This document shows, one piece after another, positions 25,074 through 34,722 of a stretch of 64,000 nt of DNA. Each line of letters starts with the position of its first letter. Within the stretch, counting starts at the first letter, position 1. The notes beneath the pieces are model-generated. The model was not told the origin of the DNA, searched no databases, and worked only from the letters and a program-made list of their open reading frames with translations. The position numbers and the translations under genes were made by a program. The stretch covers positions 496,001-560,000 of the forward strand of contig NZ_CP034539.1 of the NCBI RefSeq assembly GCF_003963535.1, in the 5' to 3' direction. This stretch comes from Streptomyces cyaneochromogenes (GTDB lineage Bacteria; Actinomycetota; Actinomycetes; Streptomycetales; Streptomycetaceae).

Positions 25074-26714
25074 TCAGGCGCCCAGCGCCGCGAGCACCAC
25101 GGACCTGGCCTCCTCCTGGACCTGCCGCAGATGGTCGGTGCCGAGGAAGGACTCCCCGTAGATCTTGTAGACGTCCTCGGTGCCCGAAGGACGGGCCGCG
25201 AACCAGGCGTTGGCGGTGGCGACCTTGATGCCGCCGAGGGCGGCGCCGTTGCCGGGGGCCTCCGTGAGCACGGTGGTGACCGGCTCGCCGGCGAGGGTGT
25301 CGGCGGTGACCTGGCGCGGGGACAACTCGGCGAGCAGCGCCTTCTCCTCGCGGGAGGCCGGGGCGTCGACGCGTGCGTAGGCGGGGGCGCCGAAGCGGTC
25401 GGTGAGCTGCGCGTAGTGCTGCGAGGGCGTCTTGCCGGTGACCGCTGTGATCTCGGAGGCGAGCAGGGCCAGGATGATGCCGTCCTTGTCGGTGGTCCAC
25501 ACCGACCCGTCGCGGCGCAGGAAGGAAGCGCCCGCCGACTCCTCGCCGCCGAAGCCGAGGCTGCCGTCGGACAGGCCGTCCACGAACCACTTGAACCCGA
25601 CCGGGACTTCGACCAGCTCCCGGCCGACGTCCGCCGCGACTCGGTCGATCATGCTGGACGACACCAGGGTCTTGCCGATACCGGCGCCCGCGGGCCACTG
25701 CTCCCGGTGCGAGAACAGGTACGAGATCGCCACGGCCAAGTAGTGGTTGGGGTTCATCAGGCCGCCGTCCGGCGTGACGATGCCGTGCCGGTCGGCGTCG
25801 GCGTCGTTGCCGGTGGCGATGTCGAACCGGTCGCGTTGCTCGATGAGCGAGGCCATGGCGTACGGCGAGGAGCAGTCCATACGGATCTTGCCGTCCCAGT
25901 CCAGCGTCATGAAGCGCCAGGTGGGGTCGGTGAGCGGGTTCACCACCGTCAGGTCGAGCCTGTGCTGTTCGGCGATCCGGCCCCAGTAGGCGACCGAGGC
26001 ACCGCCCAGCGGATCGGCGCCGATCCGCACACCGGCGGCCCGGATCGCGTCCAGGTCCAGCACGCTCGGCAGGTCGGTGACGTAGTTGCCGAGGAAGTCG
26101 TGGCGGCCGGTGCCGGGGGCGGCCAGGGCGCGGGCGTAGGGGATGCGCCGTACGTCCTTCAGGCCGCCGGTGATGATCTCGTTGGCCCGGTCCTGGATCC
26201 ACGAGGTCGCCTCGGAACCGGCGGGGCCGCCGCTCGGCGGGTTGTACTTGAAGCCGCCGTCGGCGGGCGGGTTGTGCGAGGGAGTGACGACGACTCCGTC
26301 GGCGAGCGCCGAGGTGCGGTTCCGGTTGTGGGTGAGGATGGCGTGCGAGACCGCCGGGGTGGGCGTGTAGCCGTCGGCCTGGTCGATGAGGACCGTCACG
26401 TCGTTGGCGGCGAACACCTCAAGGGCCGTGATCCGCGCCGGCTCGGACAGGGCGTGGGTGTCGGCGCCGAGGAAGAGGGGGCCGTCGGTGCCCTGGGCGG
26501 CGCGGTACTCGCAGATGGCCTGGCTGGTGGCCGCGATGTGGTCCTCGTTGAACGCCGCCGCGAAGGACGAGCCACGGTGTCCGGAGGTCCCGAACGCCAC
26601 CCGTTGCCCGGGCTCGGCCGGGTCGGGGTGCAGTGCGTAGTACGCCGTCACCAGCCGGGCCACATCGATGAGGTCCTCGGGCCCGGCGACCTGCCCCGCT
26701 CGCGCGTCCTGCAT
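25074..26714 (-). CDS. pgm: Phosphoglucomutase (alpha-D-glucose phosphate-specific)
   Basis: 546 residues from ATG 26714 with GGAGGAG upstream. It interconverts glucose 1-phosphate and glucose 6-phosphate in the cytoplasm. Phosphoserine loop [13 protein letters not shown], metal loop [10 protein letters not shown], sugar-binding GGEESAGAS, and phosphate-binding [12 protein letters not shown] all lie in the expected order; FGTSGHRG is near the N-terminus. The length matches the bacterial Pgm family. It supplies glucose 1-phosphate for nucleotide sugars, trehalose and glycogen; the pseudosugar locus 10 kb away could draw on the same pool, though the genes are not linked in an operon. Confidence 0.96.
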   Translation of the reverse strand: MQDARAGQVAGPEDLIDVARLVTAYYALHPDPAEPGQRVAFGTSGHRGSSFAAAFNEDHIAATSQAICEYRAAQGTDGPLFLGADTHALSEPARITALEVFAANDVTVLIDQADGYTPTPAVSHAILTHNRNRTSALADGVVVTPSHNPPADGGFKYNPPSGGPAGSEATSWIQDRANEIITGGLKDVRRIPYARALAAPGTGRHDFLGNYVTDLPSVLDLDAIRAAGVRIGADPLGGASVAYWGRIAEQHRLDLTVVNPLTDPTWRFMTLDWDGKIRMDCSSPYAMASLIEQRDRFDIATGNDADADRHGIVTPDGGLMNPNHYLAVAISYLFSHREQWPAGAGIGKTLVSSSMIDRVAADVGRELVEVPVGFKWFVDGLSDGSLGFGGEESAGASFLRRDGSVWTTDKDGIILALLASEITAVTGKTPSQHYAQLTDRFGAPAYARVDAPASREEKALLAELSPRQVTADTLAGEPVTTVLTEAPGNGAALGGIKVATANAWFAARPSGTEDVYKIYGESFLGTDHLRQVQEEARSVVLAALGA

Positions 26715-27040
26715 TTCCCCACTCCTCCGCAAGGGTCGACCGTTGGGTACGGCCCTCATTCTCCCCTGCCCGGCCGGCCGGGACGCGCACTTGGGCGGGC
26801 GTTGCGGGACGGGTGGGGCGGATGCGATGCCGCGGCTCGCTTGGCTGCCAGACCTTGACATTGCCTGCCGAAACGCCAACTCGCGGCGCTGGGGGTGCGG
26901 TTCCTCTGAAGGGCATCCCGTTCAGGCTGTGGGGGCGTGTTCCTGCTCCTTGCCCGATCCCGGTGGCGCCCCCTCACGCTTGCAGCACACAGGAGCCTCA
27001 TCCCACCCGCCAGGACCGCCAACCCGGCGAACCTACGGCA
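26715..27040. other. Intergenic region without a recognisable gene
   Basis: This 326-bp stretch lies between the pgm start and the stop of the next minus-strand gene. The left part must carry the pgm promoter. I see no convincing coding frame, palindrome or RNA structure. Confidence 0.5.
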
Positions 27041-28267
27041 CTAGACACCTCCGATGTGGCGCTGCGCCGCCGGCACCACTTTGCCGAGCGTGGTGGCGAG
27101 CGTGGCTCCGAGGACGCTGACGCCGACCAGGGTCAGCCAGATCTCGGCTGCTCCCGTGGACAGCAACCCGGAGAGGGCGGCCGGAGCGACCGCTCCCGCG
27201 ACGCTCACGGCGAGCTGGTTGAGGGCCAAGTACCGGCCGCGGAGCCCGTCTGGGGCGCTCTCCGCGGCGACAGTCGACGTAATGGGGCCACTGACGACTT
27301 CACCGAAGGTGTAGCTGATTGCACCGAGCAGCACGACGCCGACCGCGAGGGCGTGGGAGGCCAGGCGGTCGGCGGCGAGGAACAGGAGGTAGCCGGTCGC
27401 GAAGCAGGCGTGTCCGACGACGAGGACGCGGCTGCGGATCCGTCCGCCGAGCCACCCGACGATGATGCCTTGAGCGAAGCCGACCATCAGGGTGTTGAGC
27501 GTGAAGACAGCGCCGGCAGTCCAGCCAGGCAGTCCCAGCACGTCCACGGCGTAGACCGGTATCGCGATGTTGAGGACGAACAAGGAGATCGCGAAGCACA
27601 GTTGATGCGCGACCACTGACAGGTACCGCAGGTCCCGGAGTACGCGCCCCCAGCCTCCCGCAGCGTCCTGGCCCACCTCGGGACGGATATTCGGCACGGC
27701 CCGCATCAGAACGAAGGCGGTGAGATAGGACAAGGCATTGACGACCACGATCGCGGCGTAGACGCCGTGAGTACCGAAGCTGACGGCGACGGCGGTGAGG
27801 AGGCCGCCGAGTGCGTAGCCGAGGTTGCGTACCGACCCCAGAAGACCGAACCAGCGCTCGCGTCGGCCGGGCGCGGCCAGCGCCGTGACGGTCACGCCGT
27901 AGCAGCTGAAGAACACCGCCCGTCCGGCACTGTTCAACCAGGCGCAGATGGCGATCTGCCATGTCTGGCCCACGACGAGGTACCCGGCGAAGCCGAGCGC
28001 CTGGGCCAGGTTTGCCGCCTGCAGTACCGGTTTGGCGCCGTACCTGTCGACCAGTCCTCCGACCATTGGGCCCACCGGGAGCGCCAGCAGCCCGGCCGTC
28101 GTCAGTGCCGCGCCCACCTGCACCAGCGTCAGCGACGTCGTGGCCAGGAAGTACAGCATCGAAACGGGGACGAAGACACCGGTGCCGATCGAGTCGATGA
28201 CGATCGCTGCGACGAAACGGCGGTGCCGAGCCATCGAGGGACGCACCGTGCAATCGGGAATGGTCAC
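27041..28267 (-). CDS. MFS transporter
   Basis: 408 residues from GTG 28267 (ATG 28234, at MARHRRF, is also possible). Twelve hydrophobic segments, starting FVAAIVIDSIGTGVFVPVSMLYFL. Loop 2-3 motif GGLVDRYGAKPVL, RAVFFSCYGVTVTALA, and the C-terminal SGPITSTVAAESAPDGLRGRYLALNQL. It is of the DHA1-like group often controlled by adjacent HxlR or MarR regulators. Here an HxlR gene is divergent with 55 bp between. Substrate unknown. Confidence 0.88.
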   Translation of the reverse strand: MTIPDCTVRPSMARHRRFVAAIVIDSIGTGVFVPVSMLYFLATTSLTLVQVGAALTTAGLLALPVGPMVGGLVDRYGAKPVLQAANLAQALGFAGYLVVGQTWQIAICAWLNSAGRAVFFSCYGVTVTALAAPGRRERWFGLLGSVRNLGYALGGLLTAVAVSFGTHGVYAAIVVVNALSYLTAFVLMRAVPNIRPEVGQDAAGGWGRVLRDLRYLSVVAHQLCFAISLFVLNIAIPVYAVDVLGLPGWTAGAVFTLNTLMVGFAQGIIVGWLGGRIRSRVLVVGHACFATGYLLFLAADRLASHALAVGVVLLGAISYTFGEVVSGPITSTVAAESAPDGLRGRYLALNQLAVSVAGAVAPAALSGLLSTGAAEIWLTLVGVSVLGATLATTLGKVVPAAQRHIGGV

Positions 28268-28287
28268 AACCCGGACGGTATAGATTC

Positions 28288-28299
28288 GATACCGGTATC
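28288..28299. promoter_or_regulatory. Perfect 12-bp palindrome GATACCGGTATC
   Basis: It lies in the 55-bp gap between the divergent MFS and HxlR genes. The surrounding TATAGATTCGATACC is AT-richer than the region and resembles overlapping promoter elements. It is likely the HxlR binding site, shared by both genes. Confidence 0.65.
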
Positions 28300-28322
28300 T
28301 ACAACGCTACCGGGAGTCGTGC

Positions 28323-28685
28323 ATGGGTAACGCCTACAACGTCATGGCCGCGACCTGCCCCAGTCGCACCGTTCTGCACCGGATCGGGGCGCGCTGGACG
28401 GTGTTCATCGTCAACGCGCTGGACAACAGGCCGATGCGATTCACCGAGCTCAAGGCGCACATCCGGGGGATCACACCGAAGGCGCTCACCGAGGCGCTTC
28501 GCGCGATGGAGTACGACGGTCTGATCTCTCGCACGGAGATTCCCGCAAGTCCCCCGCATGTCGAGTACGCCCTCACCGACCTCGGGCGGTCACTGCTGAC
28601 GCCCCTACGTGCCATCCGGGAATGGGCCGAGAGCCACGTCCCCGACATTGAACGCGCCCGCGCGCGAGCCGATGCGCAACGGTAA
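28323..28685 (+). CDS. HxlR-family winged-helix regulator
   Basis: 120 residues from ATG 28323. HxlR hallmarks: CPSRTVLHRIGARWTVFIV near the N-terminus with the single cysteine at residue 12, the winged HTH RFTELKAHIRGITPKALTEALRAM, the wing HVEYALTDLG, and the end LLTPLRAIREWAES. HxlR proteins sense electrophiles or redox signals through the N-terminal cysteine. The presumed target is the divergent MFS transporter. Confidence 0.93.
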   Translation: MGNAYNVMAATCPSRTVLHRIGARWTVFIVNALDNRPMRFTELKAHIRGITPKALTEALRAMEYDGLISRTEIPASPPHVEYALTDLGRSLLTPLRAIREWAESHVPDIERARARADAQR

Positions 28686-28728
28686 CTCCGTTCGCCGATG
28701 GATGCGGTTGGCCGTACCTTACGGATCA

Positions 28729-28960
28729 CGTCGAGTTGATGGCCCGATGGCGTCCCAGCCGTTGAGAGGCCTCGATGCCCCTGCGGGCGATGCGTGGGGG
28801 GATGTTCCGCTCGCGGAGCCACCTGCGCAGATGGTCGTAGTCGTAGCCGTTGTCGGCGTGGAGCTTGTAACGGTGGCCAAGCCCGGCGGCAGTTGCCGCC
28901 ACGTCGGCCGGCGGCTTCCGCGCGGCGAGCCGCGACAGCGCGTGCAGCGCCACTGCCCGC
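28729..28960 (-). pseudogene. IS5-type transposase C-terminal DDE fragment
   Basis: The minus frame reads LHADNGYDYDHLRRWLRERN then IARRGIEASQRLGRHRAI, the region of IS5-family transposases between the second and third catalytic residues (LxADxGYD...RxRIARKGIExSxRLGRHRW). Upstream catalytic sequence and ends are missing, so it is not functional. Confidence 0.75.
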
Positions 28961-28999
28961 ACCCGATCCGCCCTGAAGGCTGCCTAGCTGGCCCCACCA

Positions 29000-29747
29000 C
29001 ATGGCGGGCGGCGCCGACTCGCCGCGCTCAAGCACGAGTTGGAGCGGCGCACGGCTCCCCAAGCGCCGATCCACAGGCCTCACCAAGGCCCTCGACACCG
29101 GGGAGTCCGCGACGCGCGAGGAGAGGTCGGCGACCGGCCGCCGTGCGCACGCGAGCCGTCGCACCTTCACGCGGAAGGTGTTCTTCGCCAGCGGTGCCAC
29201 GGCCGTCGCGACGACGGGCGGCGAGGCGCCTGGGCCGCCATGGCCGACGCCACCGCCTCCGCGGCACCGAGCGGGACACCCAGCGGGGCCCCCGGTGGCG
29301 GCACCGGATCGACTCCTACGACCGTCTGCGCGTCTCCCTCGCCGACCTGAGCGACGAGCAGAAGGCCCTGGGCACCGCCCGACACCGAGCCCTGGGGCTT
29401 CCAGTTCGACGGCCACCACCTGGTCATCAACTACTTCGTCCTCGGCGACCAGGTCGTCATGAGCCGCTGTTTCCGGGGCTCCGAGCCGACCTCGACAAGG
29501 CCGACGTCGCGCAAGCCCGGATGGCGGAGGTCCGCAAGCACATCAACGACACGTACGTGACCTGGGCGGGCGGTATCGAGGAGTCGACTGCCAGGCCCCC
29601 GGCCCGCTCGCGGGCGCGTACGGCGCGAGCCAGGGCAGCGGCGCGACCCAGATGCACGTCCACTCCGTCATCCGGACCCCCAACGGGAACGACTACGGAA
29701 AGGAGCTCCTTCGACAGCGCTACCTGACGTCACCGCACCACCAGTGA
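29000..29747 (+). pseudogene. DUF3500-family protein, decayed by several frameshifts
   Basis: Recognisable segments appear in changing frames: [58 protein letters not shown], and finally [20 protein letters not shown] ending at TGA 29745-29747. These are in the order expected for DUF3500 proteins, which carry Tat-type signal sequences and are usually about 350-400 residues. The middle and metal-binding parts are shortened. Multiple indels make sequencing error an unlikely explanation. Confidence 0.75.
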
Positions 29748-29793
29748 CGTGACAACCGAGCATTCCCGTCATCGCGAGGGCCGCACTATCCGG

Positions 29794-30969
29794 TCATGTG
29801 CCCCTCTCCCAGAGCACATGCAGGCTGACGGGCTTACGGAAGACCAAACCGTACGGGGCCGCCGGGCGGTCGGGGTCGAGGCGCAGGGCGGGGAGGCGGT
29901 CGAGGAGCTGCTGGAGGGCGATGCGGGTTTCCAGGCGGGCCAGGTGTGCCGCGAGGCAGTAGTGCGGGCCGTGTGCGAAGGCCAGTTGGAGGCGGGCGTT
30001 CTCGCGGCGCACGTCGAAGCGGTCGGGGTCGGGGAAGACGGCCGGGTCGCGGTTGGCTCCCGTCAGGGAGACGGTGACGAGGTCACCGCGGTGAATGGTG
30101 GCGGGGCCGAGGACGGTGTCCCGGGTGGCGTAGCGGTCCACGACCGCGGCGCCGGGCTCGAGGCGCAGTGATTCCTCGATCGCGCCGTCCAGCAGGTCGG
30201 CGTCGGCCCGGACCAGTGCGAGTTGGTCAGGGTGTCGTAGCAGGTGCAGCAGCGCATTGGTGATCATCGCCTCGGTGGTCTCTATGCCGCCGAACATCAG
30301 CACCGCGGCATTGGACGCCACCTGGGGCACTGTCAGTTGCCCGGCGGCCGATACGAGGAGCGACGAGGCGTTCCGGTCGGCGACGGTGGCTTCCACCGCA
30401 CGTCGCAGCTGCGTGTACGCCGCCACGCCCGCGGGTCCTGCCTCGTGGCCGGCGGTGATGTCCGAGACCGACTGCACGATGGAGTCGTACCAGGCGAGCA
30501 CCGTGTCCCCGGTGGTGCCGACCAGCCCCAATGCCTCGGTCACGACCGCGACTGCGAGAGGGCCGGCGAAGGATCGTCGCAGTTCGGCGACGCCTGCCGG
30601 CTCCAGCGTGGTGATGAGCCGGTCGGTCTCCCGCTCGATGAAAGCGGCGAACCCGTCCCGCACGGCACGGGGGCGGAAGGGGGCGGTGAAGGGTTCGCGG
30701 TGCCGGGTGTGGAAGTCGCCGTCGAGGGACAGCATGCTGGGGCCGACGACTTGCGCCGTGGAGAACCGGGGGTCGTCGACGGTGAAGGTCTCGGCGTCCC
30801 GCATCACGCTCAGCGCGAGATCACGACGGGTCACCAGCCAGCCGTCCAGCTCGGGGAGCCAGGAGACCGGCTCCTGCGCACGGAGCAGCGCCAGGCGCGG
30901 ATGCGGATCCCGCGCCAGTTCGGCGAGCGTGGTCGCGGCGCCCAGCGGACAGGAGTCGACGACGCTCAC
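29794..30969 (-). CDS. Cytochrome P450 (bacterial class I type)
   Basis: 391 residues from GTG 30969. I-helix motif FGGIETTEAM, K-helix EESLRLEP (ExxR), and heme loop FAHGPHYCLAAHLARLE with the cysteine ligand. The length fits soluble bacterial P450s that take electrons from a ferredoxin; none is encoded adjacent. Substrate unknown. It stands alone between two pseudogenes, so it may once have belonged to a pathway now decayed. Confidence 0.93.
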   Translation of the reverse strand: MSVVDSCPLGAATTLAELARDPHPRLALLRAQEPVSWLPELDGWLVTRRDLALSVMRDAETFTVDDPRFSTAQVVGPSMLSLDGDFHTRHREPFTAPFRPRAVRDGFAAFIERETDRLITTLEPAGVAELRRSFAGPLAVAVVTEALGLVGTTGDTVLAWYDSIVQSVSDITAGHEAGPAGVAAYTQLRRAVEATVADRNASSLLVSAAGQLTVPQVASNAAVLMFGGIETTEAMITNALLHLLRHPDQLALVRADADLLDGAIEESLRLEPGAAVVDRYATRDTVLGPATIHRGDLVTVSLTGANRDPAVFPDPDRFDVRRENARLQLAFAHGPHYCLAAHLARLETRIALQQLLDRLPALRLDPDRPAAPYGLVFRKPVSLHVLWERGT

Positions 30970-31104
30970 GGTGTGCCGTGGCCCGGCAGGGAGGAATCGA
31001 TCACGGTGCTGAGGCTAACAAAGCGCTCCACGGGTGAGGAGGCTGAAGGATCTACCCCAGGGGACGGCAGCGACGCCCGCCCCCTGCGTGAGCTCCCATC
31101 GTGG

Positions 31105-32475
31105 CTACCGCTCGAACACGGCCACGGAGCACGCCGGGACCGTGAAGGAACCCGAATTCTCCTTGTATGACGCCTACTTGACCACGTCGTCGCCACCGGC
31201 GGACTGCACGGGATGGAGCCGGTAGGCCGTTCCCGCGACACCCGCGACACACGCGACGGTCTGGGTCTGCCGTTCGGGCGTCGCGTTGAAGACGACGAGG
31301 TCACCGAGGCGCATGGTGATCACGCCGGGCGTCTCGTCCTTCCCGGACAGCGGGAAGGAGAGCTTCGACTGCACCTGGTCGGCCGTGTCGAGGGAGAACG
31401 CCGTCTCCGTCGAACGGATCCTCAACAGGTCCCGGTACGCCGCCGAGGTGCCCTCGATCTGCTCGCAACCCACCTTGACCGAGCCCAACAAGGGCTTGGC
31501 GACGGCCACTTCGAGGCGTTGTAGGCCGCCATCGGCAGGCGGTGAGGTTGCCGGACAGGCCGACCTTGATCAGGTCCTGGTAGTGCAGCAGGCGGGCCTT
31601 CTGCTCGGCCGACGTTCCGTTGTTCTTGGAGGAGTTGGGGTCGGTGTACAGCCCGGACGCGAAGCCCTGGATGCCGGGGTCCTCGTCGAAGGGCCCGCCG
31701 CCGCGCGCGGCGTCACGCGCCCGGTCGGAGAACGTCGCGATCCCCGTCCCCGCCATGTTCTTCTGGGTGGCCTGCACGAAGCGGACGTCGTCGGCGATCT
31801 CGCCGAAGTTCCAGCCCTCGCCGTACAGGATGATCTTCTTGCCGTCGACGCCGTCCCTGGCCGGGGTCAGCGCGTCCAGGGCCTTGCGGACCGCCAGGAT
31901 GTTGGCCTTGGGGTGGTGGCCCATCAGGTCGAAGCGGCCCCGTCGCTGCGGCGAGGGCTCCGTTGGCGAGGCTCTGGGTCAGGACTACCTGGCCGCGCAG
32001 CGCCTCGCGGACCCGGTCGCGCGGGTCGACGGACCAGGCGGTGTAGTCCTTCAGGTGCGGGAACTTCGCCTTGTGGGCATCGGTCAGCGATCCGGGCGGC
32101 AGCCGGAGCCAGCGGCCCTCACTGCTCAGCGATCCGTCCTCGACGGTGATGCGTCCGTCGTGGTCGTACACCAGTTGCGTGGACTCGGCCGGCTTCGCGT
32201 CGACCTTCTGGGGCAGGGCGACGGTGTCGGCGTCGAGCCACTGGGCCTGTGCCTTGGTGAGGTCCGGGTTCGATGTCGAACCGAATCGTGGGCAGGAGGT
32301 AGTCGGCGTCGGCGGAGTTCAGCCACACCCCGTGGCCGTATGTGGTCAGGTCGAGGGAGCGGTCGTACGCGACGTCCTTCTCGTCCCCTTGTGCATGATG
32401 GAGCTCAGCGATGTCGCCCCGGCCGCGAGGGGCACCTCGAAGGTGACGCCGTACGCGTCCCAGCCGGTGGGCCGC
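31105..32475 (-). pseudogene. Pullulanase-type alpha-1,6-glucosidase, decayed
   Basis: Fragments in several minus frames line up with the second half of GH13 pullulanases: TGWDAYGVTFEVPLAAGA, GVWLNSADADYLLPTIRFD, GRWLRLPPGSLTDAHKAKFP, SVDPRDRVREALRGQVVL, HHPKANILAVRKALDAL, GKKIILYGEGWNFGEIADDV, VKVGCEQIEGTSAAYRDLLR, and the C-terminal beta-sandwich end VPACSVAVFER followed by TAG (31105-31107). Large parts of the catalytic barrel are missing. It would have been a secreted debranching enzyme for pullulan/starch. No intact copy is in the window. Confidence 0.85.
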
Positions 32476-32518
32476 GACGCACCTGGGTGGGCGAATCCTC
32501 CGGCGTGTGCCTCATGGG

Positions 32519-32744
32519 TGCCGCAGGACCTGGTCAACTACGGGAGCGTGGAGCACAGCGTGCTCTTCCGGGGCGCCCGGATCGGCGCGGGGCGAGGGTG
32601 CGACGCAGCGTCGTCCTGCCCGGCGCCACCGTCCCGGTCGGCGCCGACATCGACTCGGCGGTGGTCCTGGAGAACGGCGCCGTCCAGCACGTGCCCCACG
32701 ACGACGTGTCCGATCCCGAGCCTGCGAAGGAAACACACCCATGA
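32519..32744 (+). pseudogene. GlgC-like sugar nucleotidyltransferase, C-terminal beta-helix only
   Basis: LVNYGSVEHSVLFRGARIGAG, then after a frameshift near 32590 VRRSVVLPGATVPVGADI and DSAVVLENGAVQHVPHDD, ending in TGA 32742-32744. This is the left-handed beta-helix tail of an ADP-glucose pyrophosphorylase-like enzyme, and it parallels the tail of the intact paralogue at 39723-40841 ([13 protein letters not shown]...[13 protein letters not shown]...[14 protein letters not shown]). The nucleotide-binding domain is gone. The stop overlaps the PfkB start (ATGA), preserving an old operon junction. Confidence 0.8.
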
Positions 32745-33661
32745 CCGAGACCACGTACGACATCCTCGTTGCGGGCGGCGCCGGAGTGGACACCATCGTC
32801 CGCGTGCCGGAGCTGCGCGTGCCGCCCGGCGACTCCGTGTCCGTGCCGCCGGTGCACGACTACGTGGCCCACACCGGCAACGGCGTGGCCCGCGGCTGCC
32901 GCGCACTGGGCCTGGCCACCAAGTTCATCGACTTCCTCGGGGAGGACTCGCAGGGCCGGGAGATCCTGTCCGTGTACGCCAAAGACGGTCTCGACTTCAG
33001 TCACGTCGTCTCCCCGCACGGCACCCCGCGCGGCATCAACCTCGTCGACGCGCAGGGGCGCCGCTTCTCCTTCTACGACGGCCGCCACCCCGCCGATCTG
33101 CGGCTGCCGCGCGACTTCTATCTGCCCTACCTGGAACGCGCCCGGTTCGTGCACCTGTCCATCACCGGCGTCACGAAGGACATGTACGCCGACATCCACC
33201 GGCTCGGCCTGCCCAGTTCGACCGACCTGCACGACTGGGACGGCGTCAACCCGCACCATCGCGCGTACGCCCTCGCCTCCGACTACGTGTTCCTCAGCGC
33301 CGCCGCGATCCACGACCGGCTGGACGCCGTGCTGCGCTCCGTCCTGGACGAGGGCCGGGCCCGGCTCGTCGTCGCCACCGACGGCTCAGCGGGCTGCCAT
33401 GTGCTGCAGCGCGGGGACGCGAAGGTACGGCACTTCCCCGCCGTGACCCCGGAGCGGCCCGTCGTCGACAGCAACGGCGCCGGGGACGCCTTCGTCAGCG
33501 CCTTCCTGCACGCCCTGTCGGAGGGGCGGCCGGTGGAGGAGTGCGTGCTCGCCGGATCGGTCTCGGGCGCGTTCGCGTGCACCAGCGCCGGCACGCACAC
33601 CGAGTTCATCGACCTGCCCGGATTGCGCGCGGCCTGCGTGCGCGCCGCAGCGACCGGTTGA
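32741..33661 (+). CDS. PfkB-family carbohydrate kinase
   Basis: 306 residues from ATG 32741, overlapping the stop of the nucleotidyltransferase remnant. N-terminal GGAGVDTIVRVPEL, sugar-binding region HTGNGVARGCRALGL, and the second PfkB signature VVDSNGAGDAFVSAFLHAL with the catalytic aspartate of GAGD. It resembles ribokinase/fructokinase-type enzymes in size and motifs. It is the only intact gene in its operon, with a broken nucleotidyltransferase before and a broken glycosyltransferase after. It may once have phosphorylated a sugar or cyclitol for nucleotide activation. Substrate unknown. Confidence 0.92.
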   Translation: MTETTYDILVAGGAGVDTIVRVPELRVPPGDSVSVPPVHDYVAHTGNGVARGCRALGLATKFIDFLGEDSQGREILSVYAKDGLDFSHVVSPHGTPRGINLVDAQGRRFSFYDGRHPADLRLPRDFYLPYLERARFVHLSITGVTKDMYADIHRLGLPSSTDLHDWDGVNPHHRAYALASDYVFLSAAAIHDRLDAVLRSVLDEGRARLVVATDGSAGCHVLQRGDAKVRHFPAVTPERPVVDSNGAGDAFVSAFLHALSEGRPVEECVLAGSVSGAFACTSAGTHTEFIDLPGLRAACVRAAATG

Positions 33662-33681
33662 CCGAGGAGGACGACGTCCCC

Positions 33682-33935
33682 GTGCACATCATCACCTTCT
33701 CCTTCGAGTGCGGCGCGTTCGACAACCGGCTCATGCGCCGGAGGGCTCTCCCCGCTCGTGTGGCAGCTTTCGCGCCGGTACGCCGCGCTCGGCCACCGGG
33801 TCTCCCTGGTCACACCGGCGCACGGCCATCTCGACCGACTGCGCGAGACCTACGCCATCGAGGATCTCGACCATCGGTGCGCACACACCTTGCCGCTCGT
33901 GCCCGACCCCAAGGTGTGGGAGAACCAACCCGTGA
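33682..33935 (+). pseudogene. Starch-synthase-like glycosyltransferase, N-terminal fragment
   Basis: GTG 33682 behind GAGGAGG starts HIITFSFECGAFDN; after a frameshift near 33740 the reading continues GLSPLVWQLSRRYAALGHRV, LVTPAHGHLDRLRE, LPLVPDPKVWENQP. The early GGL(S)PL...GH.V...P pattern is the N-terminal nucleotide-sugar domain start of GT5/GT4 enzymes. The rest of the enzyme is absent. It follows the PfkB gene by 20 bp, in the same former operon. Confidence 0.65.
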
Positions 33936-34690
33936 GTTCACCTGGGAGCGCGCCGCCCGCACCCGCCTCGACGCGTTCGAGGCCCTGCTCCGTGGCAGGA
34001 CCCTCCCCCCCTGACGTACGGCGATCTGGACGCGCGGGAGCGCTGCACCGGCCAGACGCAGGACGCGGACACCTACGAGCAGCTCTTCGAAGCTGCCTAC
34101 CGAAGGGCCGACGTCGAGCGTTGCCTGCACCTCGCCGTCAAGGACGCCGGCGGCCGGTGGCGCGTGGAGTACCGGCACGATCACGTGGAGCGCGCCGAGG
34201 TCGTGGTCGAGAGCACGGGCACCGGTGCCGTCTCGGCCCTGGGGTCCGCGGCGGAGGTCCTGGCCTCGGACGAACCTGTGCCGGCCGGGAACGGGGCGGA
34301 GCTGCGGGCGCTGTCCCCGGGTGCCGAGCCGGGTTCCTTCACGGGCCTGCTGGACGGCCCGCCCGGGGGACGGGACTTGGTGCTGATGCTCACCCTCAGC
34401 TCCGGCCGCGTCACCTGGGAGCGACTCCCCCTGAGCCGTCCCCTGTACCGCCGCGTCGCCACCGACCTCGACGGCACCCGGCACCCTGCTCCGCGGCGAC
34501 CTGACCGTGTCGCAGCGAACCCTGCGGCGCCCTCCCGCCCGACGAACGCGTGTGCCTGACCAGCGATCAGCTGACCCGGTTGCCGCGCATGCGTGGCATT
34601 CGGGTGCTGAGGGTCCGGGAGAGTGCGGGTGGCGTGGTGGTGCGGTTTCAGGCCACGTCGCGGTGGACGCCGTCTCGCCCTTCCCGTGGG
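33936..34690 (+). pseudogene. Unrecognised decayed coding region
   Basis: Coding-like frames continue after the glycosyltransferase scrap: REFTWERAARTRLDAFEALL, then in another frame DTYEQLFEAAYRRADVERCL, HLAVKDAGGRWRVEYRHDHV, SFTGLLDGPPGGRDLVLMLT, and near the end LTRLPRMRGIRVLRVRESAG. The composition is that of a real actinomycete protein, but at least two frameshifts interrupt it and I cannot assign a family. It may be the rest of a gene fused by deletion to the glycosyltransferase fragment. Confidence 0.45.
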
Positions 34691-34722
34691 TGACGTCAGC
34701 CGGCATGTGTTCAGGGACGCAG

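Noticed and set aside
31620..32744. Single plus-strand gene of 374 codons spanning the pullulanase remnant and the nucleotidyltransferase tail
   Set aside because: Its first two thirds are antisense to the pullulanase pseudogene; only the last part is real protein homology.
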